This document shows, in pieces, positions 33,238-42,046 of a DNA stretch of 64,000 nucleotides. How positions within the stretch are numbered: position 1 is the first letter of the stretch; every line of letters begins with the position of its first letter. The DNA comes from UBA4660 sp034408895 (lineage in GTDB: Bacteria > Bacteroidota > Bacteroidia > Flavobacteriales_D > Sanyastnellaceae). The stretch covers positions 1 to 64,000 of the forward strand of contig JAWXCI010000024.1 in assembly GCA_034408895.1 (NCBI GenBank), given 5' to 3'. The notes beneath the pieces were generated by a model. That model did no database searches. It worked only from the letters and a program-made list of their open reading frames with translations, and was not told where the DNA came from. The position numbers and the translations under genes are program-made.

Positions 33238-33396
33238 ATTGAACCACAAAACTCAACTGGATTTTGAAATTATACCTGGATGTGGCCTTACTATGAATTC
33301 AAGCCATACACATGTATTATTTCCAAGGAATACACACTGAAACACTTTCTTCTATGTGGCAATCAGTTTTTCATTAAGCATAAAATCCATCTGATC

Positions 33397-33597
33397 ATGA
33401 AAAGTGTGTTACTCACAATTTTTGCAACATCAGAGATTGTTTGAACACTTACTGATGAAGACAACAATTTGATAGCTTCCGGTGGAGCGCCCCTTACATT
33501 GGTTTATATAGCTTACTTCTTTACGGGTTGCTGGACATTATACTTGACCGACTCTTTCGGAGACGGGTGGCGGACTATTGGCATTGGGCAGTGCAGA
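33397..33597 (+). pseudogene. Degraded N-terminal piece of a T9SS-type secreted protein
   Basis: ATG at 33397 opens MKSVLLTIFAT, a leader-like start, but TGA at 33442 interrupts. The same frame goes on with DEDNNLIASGGAP, then CWTLYLTDSFGDGW, the C-Y-T-L-x-L-x-D-S-x-G-D-G-W motif common in Bacteroidota secreted proteins. Nothing recognisable follows. It is a relic of a lost secreted-protein gene upstream of the glycan cluster. Confidence 0.55.
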
Positions 33598-33732
33598 GTT
33601 GACGAGATTTTGTTCGGTTTTTTCAAAAAGGTAGGCGAAGTTGGGAGACGTGCACATCAGAATATGAGTCTTCCGAATCACTGCTTGCGGTCGTTACAGA
33701 GGCTATCGGAACTCCACTCTTACTTTTCGCCC

Positions 33733-34665
33733 ATGTCAAAAATTCTCATCACCGGTGGTGCCGGCTTTATAGCCAGCGCGCTTGCCGCCAAACTTGCTGA
33801 GGAACCCAAAGATCATATTGTCATTGTAGATAATCTTGAAACGGGTGAACTGAAAAAGGTTCCTGTTTCGCGACACAACAACATCACATTTATTAAGTGT
33901 GACGCGAATGATTTTAAGGACATCTCTTCTGTGTTCTTCGCCTGGAAGTTCGACTTTGTGTTTCATTACGCAGCCCTAGTGGGAGTGAAGCGAACACTAG
34001 AACACCCGGTAAAAGTTTTGAATGATGTGGAGGGGATAAAGAACATCCTTAACCTTTCGAAAAACACCGGGGTAAGGCGCGTACTCTTTTCATCTTCATC
34101 GGAGGTGTACGGTGAGCCGGTGGAATTTCCGCAAAACGAAGACACCACTCCGCTCAACTCTCGCCTGCCGTATGCGATTGTAAAAAATCTTGCAGAGGCC
34201 TTTTTACGATCTTATCAAAAAGAGTACGGTCTTGATTTTTCAGTCTTCCGCTTTTTCAATACGTATGGTCCACTGCAAAGCGAAGACTTCGTGATTTCAC
34301 GATTCATTCGTGCTGCACTCGAAGGCCGCATCCTCACAGTTTATGGTGAGGGAAAACAGACTCGCACATTTTGTTTTATTGATGACAATGTGGACGCATG
34401 TGTGAATGCATTCCGAAAAAGTCTTTTTGTAAATGATGTAGTTAACATTGGTTCGGAGGTTGAAGTTCCCATACTGGAACTGGCGCAAATGGTGATTGGC
34501 ATTACAGGATCCGCCTCAAAGATTGTTCATGCACCTGCACTGGAAGAGGGAGACATGACACGCAGGAAACCAGACAACACAAAGATGCGTGAACTCCTTG
34601 GACGCGATCTCGTGTCGCTTGATGAAGGATTGAAACGTATCATCACCAACTGGACTCATAAGTGA
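33733..34665 (+). CDS. NAD-dependent epimerase/dehydratase (extended SDR)
   Basis: The protein is 310 aa from ATG 33733 (MSKILITGGAGFIAS); a longer frame upstream belongs to the secreted-protein relic. NAD loop GGAGFIAS (residues 7-14), catalytic SSSSEVYGEPVEF and YAIVKNLAE (Y-x-x-x-K), and RFFNTYGP are those of sugar nucleotide epimerases such as UDP-glucose 4-epimerases. It ends adjacent to the next gene (TGA then ATG), so the cluster is translationally coupled. Supplies a nucleotide sugar for glycan assembly. Confidence 0.93.
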   Translation: MSKILITGGAGFIASALAAKLAEEPKDHIVIVDNLETGELKKVPVSRHNNITFIKCDANDFKDISSVFFAWKFDFVFHYAALVGVKRTLEHPVKVLNDVEGIKNILNLSKNTGVRRVLFSSSSEVYGEPVEFPQNEDTTPLNSRLPYAIVKNLAEAFLRSYQKEYGLDFSVFRFFNTYGPLQSEDFVISRFIRAALEGRILTVYGEGKQTRTFCFIDDNVDACVNAFRKSLFVNDVVNIGSEVEVPILELAQMVIGITGSASKIVHAPALEEGDMTRRKPDNTKMRELLGRDLVSLDEGLKRIITNWTHK

Positions 34666-36531
34666 ATGTGCGGCATTAGCGGAATATGGAATTTTCGTGA
34701 TCGCTCTGGCGCAGAAGCGGTGGTCGCGAAAATGAATGATGCATTAGCTCATCGCGGTCCTGACGCTGCCGGATTGTGGTCCAACGAAATGGTGGTGCTG
34801 GGTCATCGCAGGTTGAGCATAATTGACACTTCGCCTGCCGGCAACCAACCCTTTTTCTCGAAAGAGAAAGACCTCGCAATGGTTTTTAATGGCGAGATTT
34901 ACAATTACGTTGAACTGAAACTGAAACTTGAAAATGAATTTGAATTCGTAACGCATAGTGATACGGAGGTGATGATTGCGGCCTATCGCAAATGGGGCAT
35001 CGCATGTGTTGATCATTTCCTTGGCATGTTCGCTTTTGCATTGTGGGATGAAAACATAAAAACACTTTTTGTTGTTCGCGACCGGCTTGGCATTAAACCA
35101 ATTTACTATTCAGTTACTGATCAGGGATTGATATTCTCATCGGAGCTTCGTCCCATACTTGCTTCCGGCTTGGTGAAGAAAAAAATATCACCGGAATCGC
35201 TTGCTGATTACTTGCGATATCAAACCGTTCACGCACCCGATACAATAGTATGCGATGTAAAAATGGTGATGCCGGGTCATTTCATGCGATGCGCGAAGAA
35301 TGACATCGATACAAAGTGCTATTGGAAAGCTGAGGAAAAAGCAAGCCGTGATGTGGCATCACTTCCAAAGGATAAAATTCAGAAGCACATAGTTGATCTG
35401 TTGCACAGCAGCGTGGAAATCCGGATGCGTGCCGATGTGCCTTTCGGGGCATTTCTTTCTGGGGGAATTGATTCAAGCATAGTGGTAGGATTGATGAGCA
35501 GGATTTCGGCTCATCCGGTAAAAACATTTTCTGTCACTTTTCGCGAAGAAGAATTTGATGAAAGTAGTTTTTCGAATGTGATAGCGAAAAAATTCCACAC
35601 TGATCACACCGAGATAAAACTCAGCGCAAATAATTTTCTGGAGCTTGTTCCAGAAGCACTTGCTGCAATGGATCATCCGTCAGGCGATGGTCCGAATACG
35701 TATGTGGTAAGCAAAGTGACCCGTGCTTCTGGAGTGAAAATGGCGTTGAGCGGTTTGGGTGGTGATGAACTCTTTGCGGGATATGATGTGTTCAGGCGCA
35801 TGAAGGAGCTTGAGCACAAACGATGGCTGAAGCTCGCCCCGAAGTTTGCGCGAACGCTCTCTGGAAAATTTCTTTCAGCGCTCAAGCCATCGGTGTCGTC
35901 AGAGAAAATTGCAGAGAGTTTGCGTCAGCCTGAAATTGATTTTGCACATCTGTATCCGCTAACACGGCAGGTTTTTTTGGATGAAGCGGTAATGAAATTG
36001 TTGAATGGAAATTTCATTCAGGACAATCCTGTGAAAAAGACCATCCGGCAGATTTCCGCTTCATGGCTTCCGCTTCTTTCAAAAGTTTCTGTGGCTGAAA
36101 TTTCAACGTATATGCAAAATGTTTTGCTTCGTGACACGGACCAAATGAGCATGGCTCATTCCCTTGAAGTGCGCGTTCCGTTTCTCGATCATCGTTTAGT
36201 GGAGTTTGTTCTGGGTGTAAGTGATGATGTAAAATTTCCATACACCCCAAAACAACTGCTTACCGAAAGTTTGGGCGATCTCCTGCCGCGCGAAATAATT
36301 GATCGCAAGAAAATGGGCTTCACTTTTCCGTGGAGTGCGTGGATGAAAAATGAACTCAGGTATTTGTGCGAAAGCAACCTGAAGGCACTTGAGGCTATCC
36401 CGATCCTCAATCAACACGAGGTGCAAAACCTGTGGAAAAAATTTCTTGCCGGTGATCCACGCATCACCTGGTCGCGAATATGGCCACTGGTAGTTTTGGG
36501 AAACTGGATAAAACAACACGATGTCTGTTGA
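34666..36531 (+). CDS. asnB: Asparagine synthase (glutamine-hydrolysing), glycan-cluster type
   Basis: The protein is 621 aa. Cys2 (MCGISGIW) is the glutaminase nucleophile; AHRGPDAAGLW, FNGEIYNY and SDTEVMIAA shape the amidotransferase site. The synthetase half has the PP-loop FLSGGIDSSIVVGLMSR and GLGGDELFAGYDVFRRM. It forms asparagine-like amides using glutamine. Within polysaccharide clusters these enzymes often amidate sugar-linked acids. Stop overlaps the next gene by 11 bases. Confidence 0.95.
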   Translation: MCGISGIWNFRDRSGAEAVVAKMNDALAHRGPDAAGLWSNEMVVLGHRRLSIIDTSPAGNQPFFSKEKDLAMVFNGEIYNYVELKLKLENEFEFVTHSDTEVMIAAYRKWGIACVDHFLGMFAFALWDENIKTLFVVRDRLGIKPIYYSVTDQGLIFSSELRPILASGLVKKKISPESLADYLRYQTVHAPDTIVCDVKMVMPGHFMRCAKNDIDTKCYWKAEEKASRDVASLPKDKIQKHIVDLLHSSVEIRMRADVPFGAFLSGGIDSSIVVGLMSRISAHPVKTFSVTFREEEFDESSFSNVIAKKFHTDHTEIKLSANNFLELVPEALAAMDHPSGDGPNTYVVSKVTRASGVKMALSGLGGDELFAGYDVFRRMKELEHKRWLKLAPKFARTLSGKFLSALKPSVSSEKIAESLRQPEIDFAHLYPLTRQVFLDEAVMKLLNGNFIQDNPVKKTIRQISASWLPLLSKVSVAEISTYMQNVLLRDTDQMSMAHSLEVRVPFLDHRLVEFVLGVSDDVKFPYTPKQLLTESLGDLLPREIIDRKKMGFTFPWSAWMKNELRYLCESNLKALEAIPILNQHEVQNLWKKFLAGDPRITWSRIWPLVVLGNWIKQHDVC

Positions 36532-37666
36532 GCGAAAAAAAATCCTGGTATTTGCCGATTGGTTCCTGCCGGGTTTTAAAGCTGGCGGCCCCATCCGTTC
36601 AGTAGCCAACCTTGTTGCTGCATTGCCTGAATTTGACTTTTTCATTGTAACCCGCAACACCGATCATCATTCGACCCATCCCTATCCGGATATTGAAACC
36701 GGAAAATGGAATGTTCACTTGCCAAATGTGCAGGTGATGTACCTCGAAGAAAAAAAAATCACGCGAAGAGCAGTGGATGAAATCATCGGCTCACAGCTCT
36801 TCGATTGGTACTACCTCAACTCACTTTTCTCGAAACGTTTCACACTGCTTCCGTTAAGGTTGTTGAGGAGAAGAAAGCTATATGACAAAATTATTCTTGC
36901 ACCACGCGGCATGTTGCATTCCGGAGCACTCGGTGTTAAAGCGGGTAAGAAAAAAATATTTCTTGCATTGGCAAAAACGCTGGGCTGGTACAACAGTATA
37001 GTGTGGCATGCAACAGGTGAAACAGAGCAAGATGAAATTCGTGCGCATTTCGGGAAAGATGTGCGAATAATTCTTGCACCCAATCTTGCTTTATCACCAC
37101 TACTGAAAATTTTAGGGCCGAAGAAAATATCAGGCGAAATGCGATTGATTTCCGTTGCACGCATCAGCCCGGAAAAGGGGATAAAGGAGTCCTTGGTGTT
37201 CCTCAAATCAGCTCAACTCCAGGGCGCGATAACAGTAAATTATTTTGGGACAGAACAAAACGCCTCCTACCTCGAAGAATGCAGGGTAATAGCTGCCGGC
37301 ATTGAGGGTTGTGCGATTTCTTTTCATGGTGAAATTCATCCCACTGAAATTCCTTCGGCACTGAGCTCCCATCACTTTTTCTATTCCGCTACATGGGGCG
37401 AAAATTTTGGTCACGCAATTGTTGATGCATTGGCTTACGGAGTTCCTGTATTGATAAGCGACCGCACTCCATGGCGAAAGCTGGAAGAGAAACAAGCCGG
37501 TTGGGATTTGCCATTGGATAGGGAACCTTTTGCTTCGCAACTGAAAAAGTGTTTGGATATGGGCAATGAAAAGTATCATCAGTTTTGTTCAGGTGCTGCA
37601 ACGCTGGGAAAAGAAATAACAAATGACGAGAAGAGTATTGAAGCCAGCCGTGCACTTTTTAGTTGA
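36521..37666 (+). CDS. Glycosyltransferase family 4
   Basis: The protein is 381 aa. FLPGFKAGGPIRSVANLVAALP is the acceptor-side start of GT4 enzymes. The nucleotide-sugar binding half has LISVARISPEKGIKESL, EIHPTEIPSALSSHHFF and GENFGHAIVDALAYGVPVLIS (E-x7-E motif). It would transfer a sugar in surface-glycan assembly. It starts 11 bases inside asnB. Confidence 0.93.
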   Translation: MSVERKKILVFADWFLPGFKAGGPIRSVANLVAALPEFDFFIVTRNTDHHSTHPYPDIETGKWNVHLPNVQVMYLEEKKITRRAVDEIIGSQLFDWYYLNSLFSKRFTLLPLRLLRRRKLYDKIILAPRGMLHSGALGVKAGKKKIFLALAKTLGWYNSIVWHATGETEQDEIRAHFGKDVRIILAPNLALSPLLKILGPKKISGEMRLISVARISPEKGIKESLVFLKSAQLQGAITVNYFGTEQNASYLEECRVIAAGIEGCAISFHGEIHPTEIPSALSSHHFFYSATWGENFGHAIVDALAYGVPVLISDRTPWRKLEEKQAGWDLPLDREPFASQLKKCLDMGNEKYHQFCSGAATLGKEITNDEKSIEASRALFS

Positions 37667-37689
37667 AGGTGTTTATTTTAGGAAGGCTC

Positions 37690-37757
37690 ACCGTTTACCC
37701 TTTGCCTTTGTCTTTTGCATTTTGCCTATTGCCAATTGCATTCCCTTTCTTTGCCCC
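37690..37757 (+). repeat. Degenerate tandem ttttgcctattgcc repeat
   Basis: The words tttgcc, ttttgc and attgcc alternate over about 65 bases between the GT4 and acetyltransferase genes. A similar stretch lies at 39108-39160. It looks like a degenerate microsatellite used as spacer. Confidence 0.5.
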
Positions 37758-37759
37758 CA

Positions 37760-38314
37760 ATGGCCTCCGTTGACCTGTCTTCATTCAACAACTCGTGGTA
37801 CCACCCCGGCAACCATGTGAAACGTGTGCTCTGGTATTTCTGCAATCTTGTTTTTTTCAGGTCTGGATTTTTATGGATGGGATGGAAGAAATTTCTGCTG
37901 CGGGTGTTCGGTGCACATGTGGGAAATGGAGTCATTATCAAGCCTCATGTAAGCATTAAATATCCGTGGAAACTGAAAATCGGAAATCATTCGTGGATAG
38001 GAGAAGGCGTTTGGATTGACAATCTTGGTGAGGTTGTGATTGGTGATCATTGTTGCCTCTCTCAGGGAGCAATGTTATTGTGTGGCAATCATGATTATTC
38101 CAAAGTGACTTTTGATTTAATGATTGGAAACATCACCCTTGAAAATGGAGTTTGGATAGGTGCAAAATCAGTGGTGTGTCCTGGTGTCATTTGCCGTGAA
38201 CATTCTTTGTTGAGTGTTGGTTCTGTTGCAACAAAGGAACTTGAGGCAAGGGGAATTTACCAGGGCAATCCAGCCAGCAAAGTGAAAGAACGAATCATCA
38301 TCACTTCAAACTAA
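37760..38314 (+). CDS. WcaF-type colanic-acid/glycan acetyltransferase
   Basis: The protein is 184 aa from ATG 37760 (MASVDLSSF); an earlier in-frame TTG would add 15 random residues. SFNNSWYHPGNHVKRVLWYF is the WcaF-like start. The rest is a left-handed parallel beta-helix of hexapeptide repeats (IGNHSWIGEGVWIDNLGEVVIGDHCCLSQGAMLLCGNHDYSKV). It transfers acetyl from acetyl-CoA to a sugar hydroxyl. Part of the glycan cluster. Confidence 0.92.
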   Translation: MASVDLSSFNNSWYHPGNHVKRVLWYFCNLVFFRSGFLWMGWKKFLLRVFGAHVGNGVIIKPHVSIKYPWKLKIGNHSWIGEGVWIDNLGEVVIGDHCCLSQGAMLLCGNHDYSKVTFDLMIGNITLENGVWIGAKSVVCPGVICREHSLLSVGSVATKELEARGIYQGNPASKVKERIIITSN

Positions 38315-38333
38315 GAGAGGAGAGAGTTTGAAC

Positions 38334-39095
38334 ATGAAAGTTTCCATCATCACCATTTCATTTAATAGTGCTGATACCATTGAAGACACTATTCAATCCG
38401 TTTTATCGCAGAGTTATCGTGATATAGAGTACATAATAGTGGACGGTGCTTCGAAGGATGACACAATGAACGCTGTGAATCAACACCTCGATGAAATTTC
38501 CAAAGTGATTTCAGAAAAGGACAGGGGTATCTATGACGCGATGAACAAGGGCGTGCAACTTGCCACAGGCGACATTGTAGGCATCCTGAACAGTGATGAT
38601 TTTTATGCGGATGAAAACGTGGTGAGTGATGTGGTGAAGAAATTTTCAGAAACCGGCTGCGATGGTTTGTATGCCGATCTTGTATATGTGGATCGGGAAA
38701 AGTCTGACAAGATTATCCGTACATGGAAGGCAGGGGAATACAAACCTGGAAAATTCAAGCGCGGTTGGATGCCACCACATCCTACTTTCTTTGTGAAGAA
38801 AAAATGTTATGATGAGTTTGGATTGTACAATATCAAATTGAAATCAGCAGCCGACTACGAGCTGATGTTGCGCTTCATTCACAAACACAAAATCGAAGTG
38901 AGCTACCTACCTCGTGTTATCACAAAAATGCGCACGGGCGGTCAAAGCAACATCACACTGAAGAACAGGTTAAAAGCAAATATGGAAGACCGCCTTGCGT
39001 GGAAAATGAACGGCCTGAAACCTGGATTTTTCACACTTACGTGGAAACCAATTTCAAAAATATTTCAATTCCTCAAACCTCAAACACCCCATTGA
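38334..39095 (+). CDS. Glycosyltransferase family 2
   Basis: The protein is 253 aa from ATG 38334. The GT-A fold begins VSIITISFNSADTIEDTIQSVLSQ, then IEYIIVDGASKDDT, DRGIYDAMNKG and the metal-binding LNSDDFYAD (D-D). No membrane segment. It adds a sugar from a nucleotide donor to a lipid-linked glycan. Last member of the cluster. Confidence 0.94.
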   Translation: MKVSIITISFNSADTIEDTIQSVLSQSYRDIEYIIVDGASKDDTMNAVNQHLDEISKVISEKDRGIYDAMNKGVQLATGDIVGILNSDDFYADENVVSDVVKKFSETGCDGLYADLVYVDREKSDKIIRTWKAGEYKPGKFKRGWMPPHPTFFVKKKCYDEFGLYNIKLKSAADYELMLRFIHKHKIEVSYLPRVITKMRTGGQSNITLKNRLKANMEDRLAWKMNGLKPGFFTLTWKPISKIFQFLKPQTPH

Positions 39096-39104
39096 ATTTT
39101 CCAC

Positions 39105-39165
39105 GCTATGCATGGCTATTGCTATTTGCTTTTTGCCTTCTGATTTTGCCTTACCTCATTTTTGA
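39105..39165 (+). repeat. Degenerate tandem ttttgccttct repeat
   Basis: It is related to 37690-37757: words ctatttgc, tttttgcc and attttgcc. It separates the glycan cluster from the adenosyltransferase gene. Confidence 0.4.
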
Positions 39166-39171
39166 CTTAAA

Positions 39172-39720
39172 ATGAAAATCTACACTAAGAAAGGAGACAC
39201 CGGTTCCACTTCACTTCTTGGAGGAACACTTGTTCCCAAGCACCATCTGCGCATTGAAGCTTATGGAACTGTTGACGAATTGAATTCGCACATCGGTTTG
39301 TTGCGTGATGTTGCAGGAGAAAGCCACCAGACTATGCTGCTTGAAATCCAGGAACGTTTGTTCACTCTGGGAAGTCATCTTGCGCTTGATCCTGCACATG
39401 AGGGGAAGATGAAACTTCCACACATTACCGAGAGTGACGTGCAAAAACTTGAACAGGAAATGGACCAGATGGAATTGCAGCTTCCGGAAATGCGCAACTT
39501 CATTTTACCCGGAGGACATCCATCCGCTTCGCAATGCCACATTGTTCGATGTGTGTGCCGCAGAGCAGAAAGATGCCTCACTGCTCTCCATGAACAGGAA
39601 GCCACAAATCCCGTTTTGCTCATCTATCTCAACCGGCTTTCCGACTACTTTTTTGTGCTTAGCAGAAAAATTTCACAGGAAAATGATGTTTTGGAAATAC
39701 CCTGGAAGCCTCGTGGTTAG
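39172..39720 (+). CDS. Cob(I)yrinic acid a,c-diamide adenosyltransferase (PduO type)
   Basis: The protein is 182 aa. The ATP site TKKGDTGSTSLLGG (residues 4-17), DELNSHIG, FILPGGHPSASQCHIVRCVCRRAER and LNRLSDYFFVLSR are diagnostic. It transfers adenosyl from ATP to cobalt(I) of corrinoids, giving coenzyme B12. No other cobalamin gene or B12 riboswitch is visible nearby, so salvage rather than de novo synthesis is likely. Confidence 0.95.
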   Translation: MKIYTKKGDTGSTSLLGGTLVPKHHLRIEAYGTVDELNSHIGLLRDVAGESHQTMLLEIQERLFTLGSHLALDPAHEGKMKLPHITESDVQKLEQEMDQMELQLPEMRNFILPGGHPSASQCHIVRCVCRRAERCLTALHEQEATNPVLLIYLNRLSDYFFVLSRKISQENDVLEIPWKPRG

Positions 39721-39830
39721 AGGCATAACCGGGTATTTGTGCATCCCGCTAAATTCAGTGTCGGGCGCACGATCAAAACTTTTACATTCGCGCCTCGTTT
39801 TACGGGACGTTATATAAAAATTTTACCACT

Positions 39831-40052
39831 ATGTATTGGACGTTAGAACTTGCCTCATACCTCGAAGATGCTCCCTGGCCTGCTGTTAAAGATGAGCTTA
39901 TAGATTTTGCAATGCGCACAGGTGCACCACTCGAAGTGGTGGAGAACCTTCAGCAAATTGAAGATGACGAAGAAGTCTTTGAAAACATCGAAGACATCTG
40001 GCCGGATTATCCTACCAAAGAGGATTTCTTCTTCAACGAAGATGAGTATTAA
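39831..40052 (+). CDS. DUF2795 domain protein
   Basis: The protein is 73 aa. YWTLELASYLEDAPWPAVKDELIDFAMRTGAPLEVVENLQ is the DUF2795 helical unit. The acidic tail (EDDEEVFENIEDIWPDYP) is typical of the Bacteroidota members. Function unknown. A terminator follows. Confidence 0.85.
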   Translation: MYWTLELASYLEDAPWPAVKDELIDFAMRTGAPLEVVENLQQIEDDEEVFENIEDIWPDYPTKEDFFFNEDEY

Positions 40053-40075
40053 AAAAATTTACCGGATGGTGAATG

Positions 40076-40110
40076 AAGGCTGTTGCGCTAAGGGTGTAAC
40101 AGCCTTTTTT
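40076..40110. terminator. Bidirectional rho-independent terminator
   Basis: aaggctgtt pairs with aacagcctt, followed by T-run. It lies between the convergent DUF2795 and aspartate kinase genes. Confidence 0.85.
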
Positions 40111-40111
40111 G

Positions 40112-41428
40112 TTAGGCGATAACTTTCTTGAATTCACCCTTGACCACCATCCTTACGGTTTGCCTCGATCGTTGTTCCAGCAAAATTTCTTTTCCTGCCG
40201 TGAGTTTTCTTAGCGTCTCATCGTTGTAGTGACGAACAGTGAGCAACACAAGATTTTCGTTGTACTTCACTTGATAATTGTGATGCAACTCTGCAAACAG
40301 TTTTTCAAGTTTGTAATCATCTTTATCTGTAACAAGTGAAAGTGAAATTGCGGAGTTTTCCATCAGCCGAACACGAATTCCAAGCGAAGCAAGCACATCG
40401 AAAATATCTCGCAGGTTGTCTTCAGCCACAAAGCTGAAATCGCGAGGGGTGATGGAAATCAAAACTTGTTTGTCTGTAAAGATGTAACTGGGAACAAGAT
40501 GGTCGTAATCCATATTTTCCTGAATCACTGAACCTTCTTCATCCGGATGAATAAAAGATTTGATGTGTAGCGGAATGTTCTTGTTCTGGATTGGTTTGAT
40601 GGTTTTCGGGTGAATAACGCTGGCACCGTAGTAGGCAAGTTCGATGGCTTCGCGAAAAGAAATTTTATCCAGCTTCACTGTGTCCGAGAACCATTTGGGG
40701 TCGGCATTCAGCATACCGGGAACATCTTTCCAGATGGTGACACTCCCTGCATCGAGAAGGTGTGCCATGGCCGCTGCAGTGAAGTCAGACCCTTCCCGCC
40801 CGAGCGTGGTGGTGTTGCCAACAGAAGTGCTTCCGATGAAGCCCTGGATAATGACAATGTCTTTATTCTCCAGCAACAATTTCACCTGTTCTGCACCTAG
40901 TGCACTTCTGTTCCAGTCCACACGTGCATCGCGATAACGGTTGTCTGTTTTAATAATCATACGTGCATCCGTCCAGGCACTTGAAAAATTGTTTTTTGCA
41001 AGAAACGCTTGAACCATTGCGGTGGAAATCAACTCGCCAAAACTCACCACCTGGTCGTATTCCATATCGAAATCGGAAGAACAAGGTTCCATCACTTTCA
41101 TCTCCAATTCTTCAAACAAATCATAAACTGCGTTCATGTCGTCTGATTCTTCACCGAACAAATCGTTGCCGATGGCAATATGAAAGTCCCTGATTTTTTT
41201 AATGAATGGTTTGTAATCCTCTTTATGAAACCGGGCGGCATGTAGTTCTTCCAGTGCGTTTGTGATTTTCCCCATAGCGGAGATTACTACCACGATTTTT
41301 TCTCCTGCAAACATTTTCAGAATGGCTGCAACGTTTCGCACGGCCTCAGCATCCCGCACCGATGCGCCACCGAATTTGAAAACGTTGAGGCCGGAGCTAG
41401 GATGACCGATGACCGATGGATTGTTCAT
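40112..41428 (-). CDS. Aspartate kinase
   Basis: The protein is 438 aa. KFGGASVRDAEAVRNVA is the ATP-site start, and REGSDFTAAAMAHLL and KDVPGMLNADPKW are conserved. The C-terminal ACT domain (DIFDVLASLGIRVRLMENSAISLSL) would bind effector amino acids. It phosphorylates aspartate in the lysine, threonine and methionine branch. It is monofunctional, without a homoserine dehydrogenase fusion. The N-terminal VIGHPSSGLN is coded by a gaccgatgac-type repeat, so the leader may be an acquired extension and the start at ATG 41426-41428 is uncertain. Downstream of the GNAT gene by 3 bases. Confidence 0.92.
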   Translation of the reverse strand: MNNPSVIGHPSSGLNVFKFGGASVRDAEAVRNVAAILKMFAGEKIVVVISAMGKITNALEELHAARFHKEDYKPFIKKIRDFHIAIGNDLFGEESDDMNAVYDLFEELEMKVMEPCSSDFDMEYDQVVSFGELISTAMVQAFLAKNNFSSAWTDARMIIKTDNRYRDARVDWNRSALGAEQVKLLLENKDIVIIQGFIGSTSVGNTTTLGREGSDFTAAAMAHLLDAGSVTIWKDVPGMLNADPKWFSDTVKLDKISFREAIELAYYGASVIHPKTIKPIQNKNIPLHIKSFIHPDEEGSVIQENMDYDHLVPSYIFTDKQVLISITPRDFSFVAEDNLRDIFDVLASLGIRVRLMENSAISLSLVTDKDDYKLEKLFAELHHNYQVKYNENLVLLTVRHYNDETLRKLTAGKEILLEQRSRQTVRMVVKGEFKKVIA

Positions 41429-41431
41429 GAT

Positions 41432-41908
41432 TCAAAGTGGTTGAAAGTTTGTGAGCTGAGCTTTCGTGAGTTTTCCAGTTACCCATTCATCATCAAACTC
41501 AGCGTTGTACTTGCGGTAGAAATTCAGTGCCGGTTCATTCCAGTCCAGAATTTGCCACACAAGCGCAGCATAGTTTTTTCGTTTGGCCAGCAGGGCGACT
41601 TCATTGAACAACATTCGGCCAATTTGTTTTCCGCGAAAGTTTTCTTTTACCACAATGTCTTCCAGGTAAAGGCATCTTCCTTTCCACGTAGAATAACGGA
41701 TATAGTGGATAGCCATACCCACAATTTCCTTGTCCAATTCAGCCACGAACATTCCATAAACCGGATTTACACCGAATCCATCACGCAGCATTTCTTCTTC
41801 CGTGTTGGTTACTTCCCGGGGAGCACGCTCATATTCCGCAAGTTCATTCACCAACTCTAATACCTGTGGAATATCTTCCTTTTTACCCTCGCGAATAATG
41901 ACATCCAT
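41432..41908 (-). CDS. GNAT-family N-acetyltransferase
   Basis: The protein is 158 aa. IREGKKEDIPQVLELVNELAEYE opens the fold; acetyl-CoA motif A is ENFRGKQIGRMLFNEVALLAK. EFDDEWVTGKLTKAQ completes the spermidine/thialysine acetyltransferase-like end. Substrate unknown, possibly a polyamine or amino group. In an operon with aspartate kinase (3-bp gap). Confidence 0.9.
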   Translation of the reverse strand: MDVIIREGKKEDIPQVLELVNELAEYERAPREVTNTEEEMLRDGFGVNPVYGMFVAELDKEIVGMAIHYIRYSTWKGRCLYLEDIVVKENFRGKQIGRMLFNEVALLAKRKNYAALVWQILDWNEPALNFYRKYNAEFDDEWVTGKLTKAQLTNFQPL

Positions 41909-41915
41909 AATGCGG

Positions 41916-41923
41916 CAAACTTA
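41916..41923 (-). promoter_or_regulatory. -7 box TAAGTTTG before the GNAT gene
   Basis: The minus strand reads TAAGTTTG (TAnnTTTG exactly), 7 bases from the ATG, so the transcript would be nearly leaderless. The distance is short and this may be coincidence. Confidence 0.35.
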
Positions 41924-42046
41924 AATGGGTTCAATACTGCCTGGGATCAAAGTATCAGCAGGCTGTCCAAGGCACTTTGCGCGACCTGATCGTTCCCATA
42001 ACCATCACGAAGGAAAATGCGTAAAGGGATTTCAAATCGTACAAGG

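Noticed and set aside
39096..39171. Cobalamin riboswitch before the adenosyltransferase
   Set aside because: The spacer is 76 bp of ttttgcc repeats, without the conserved B12-box sequence.
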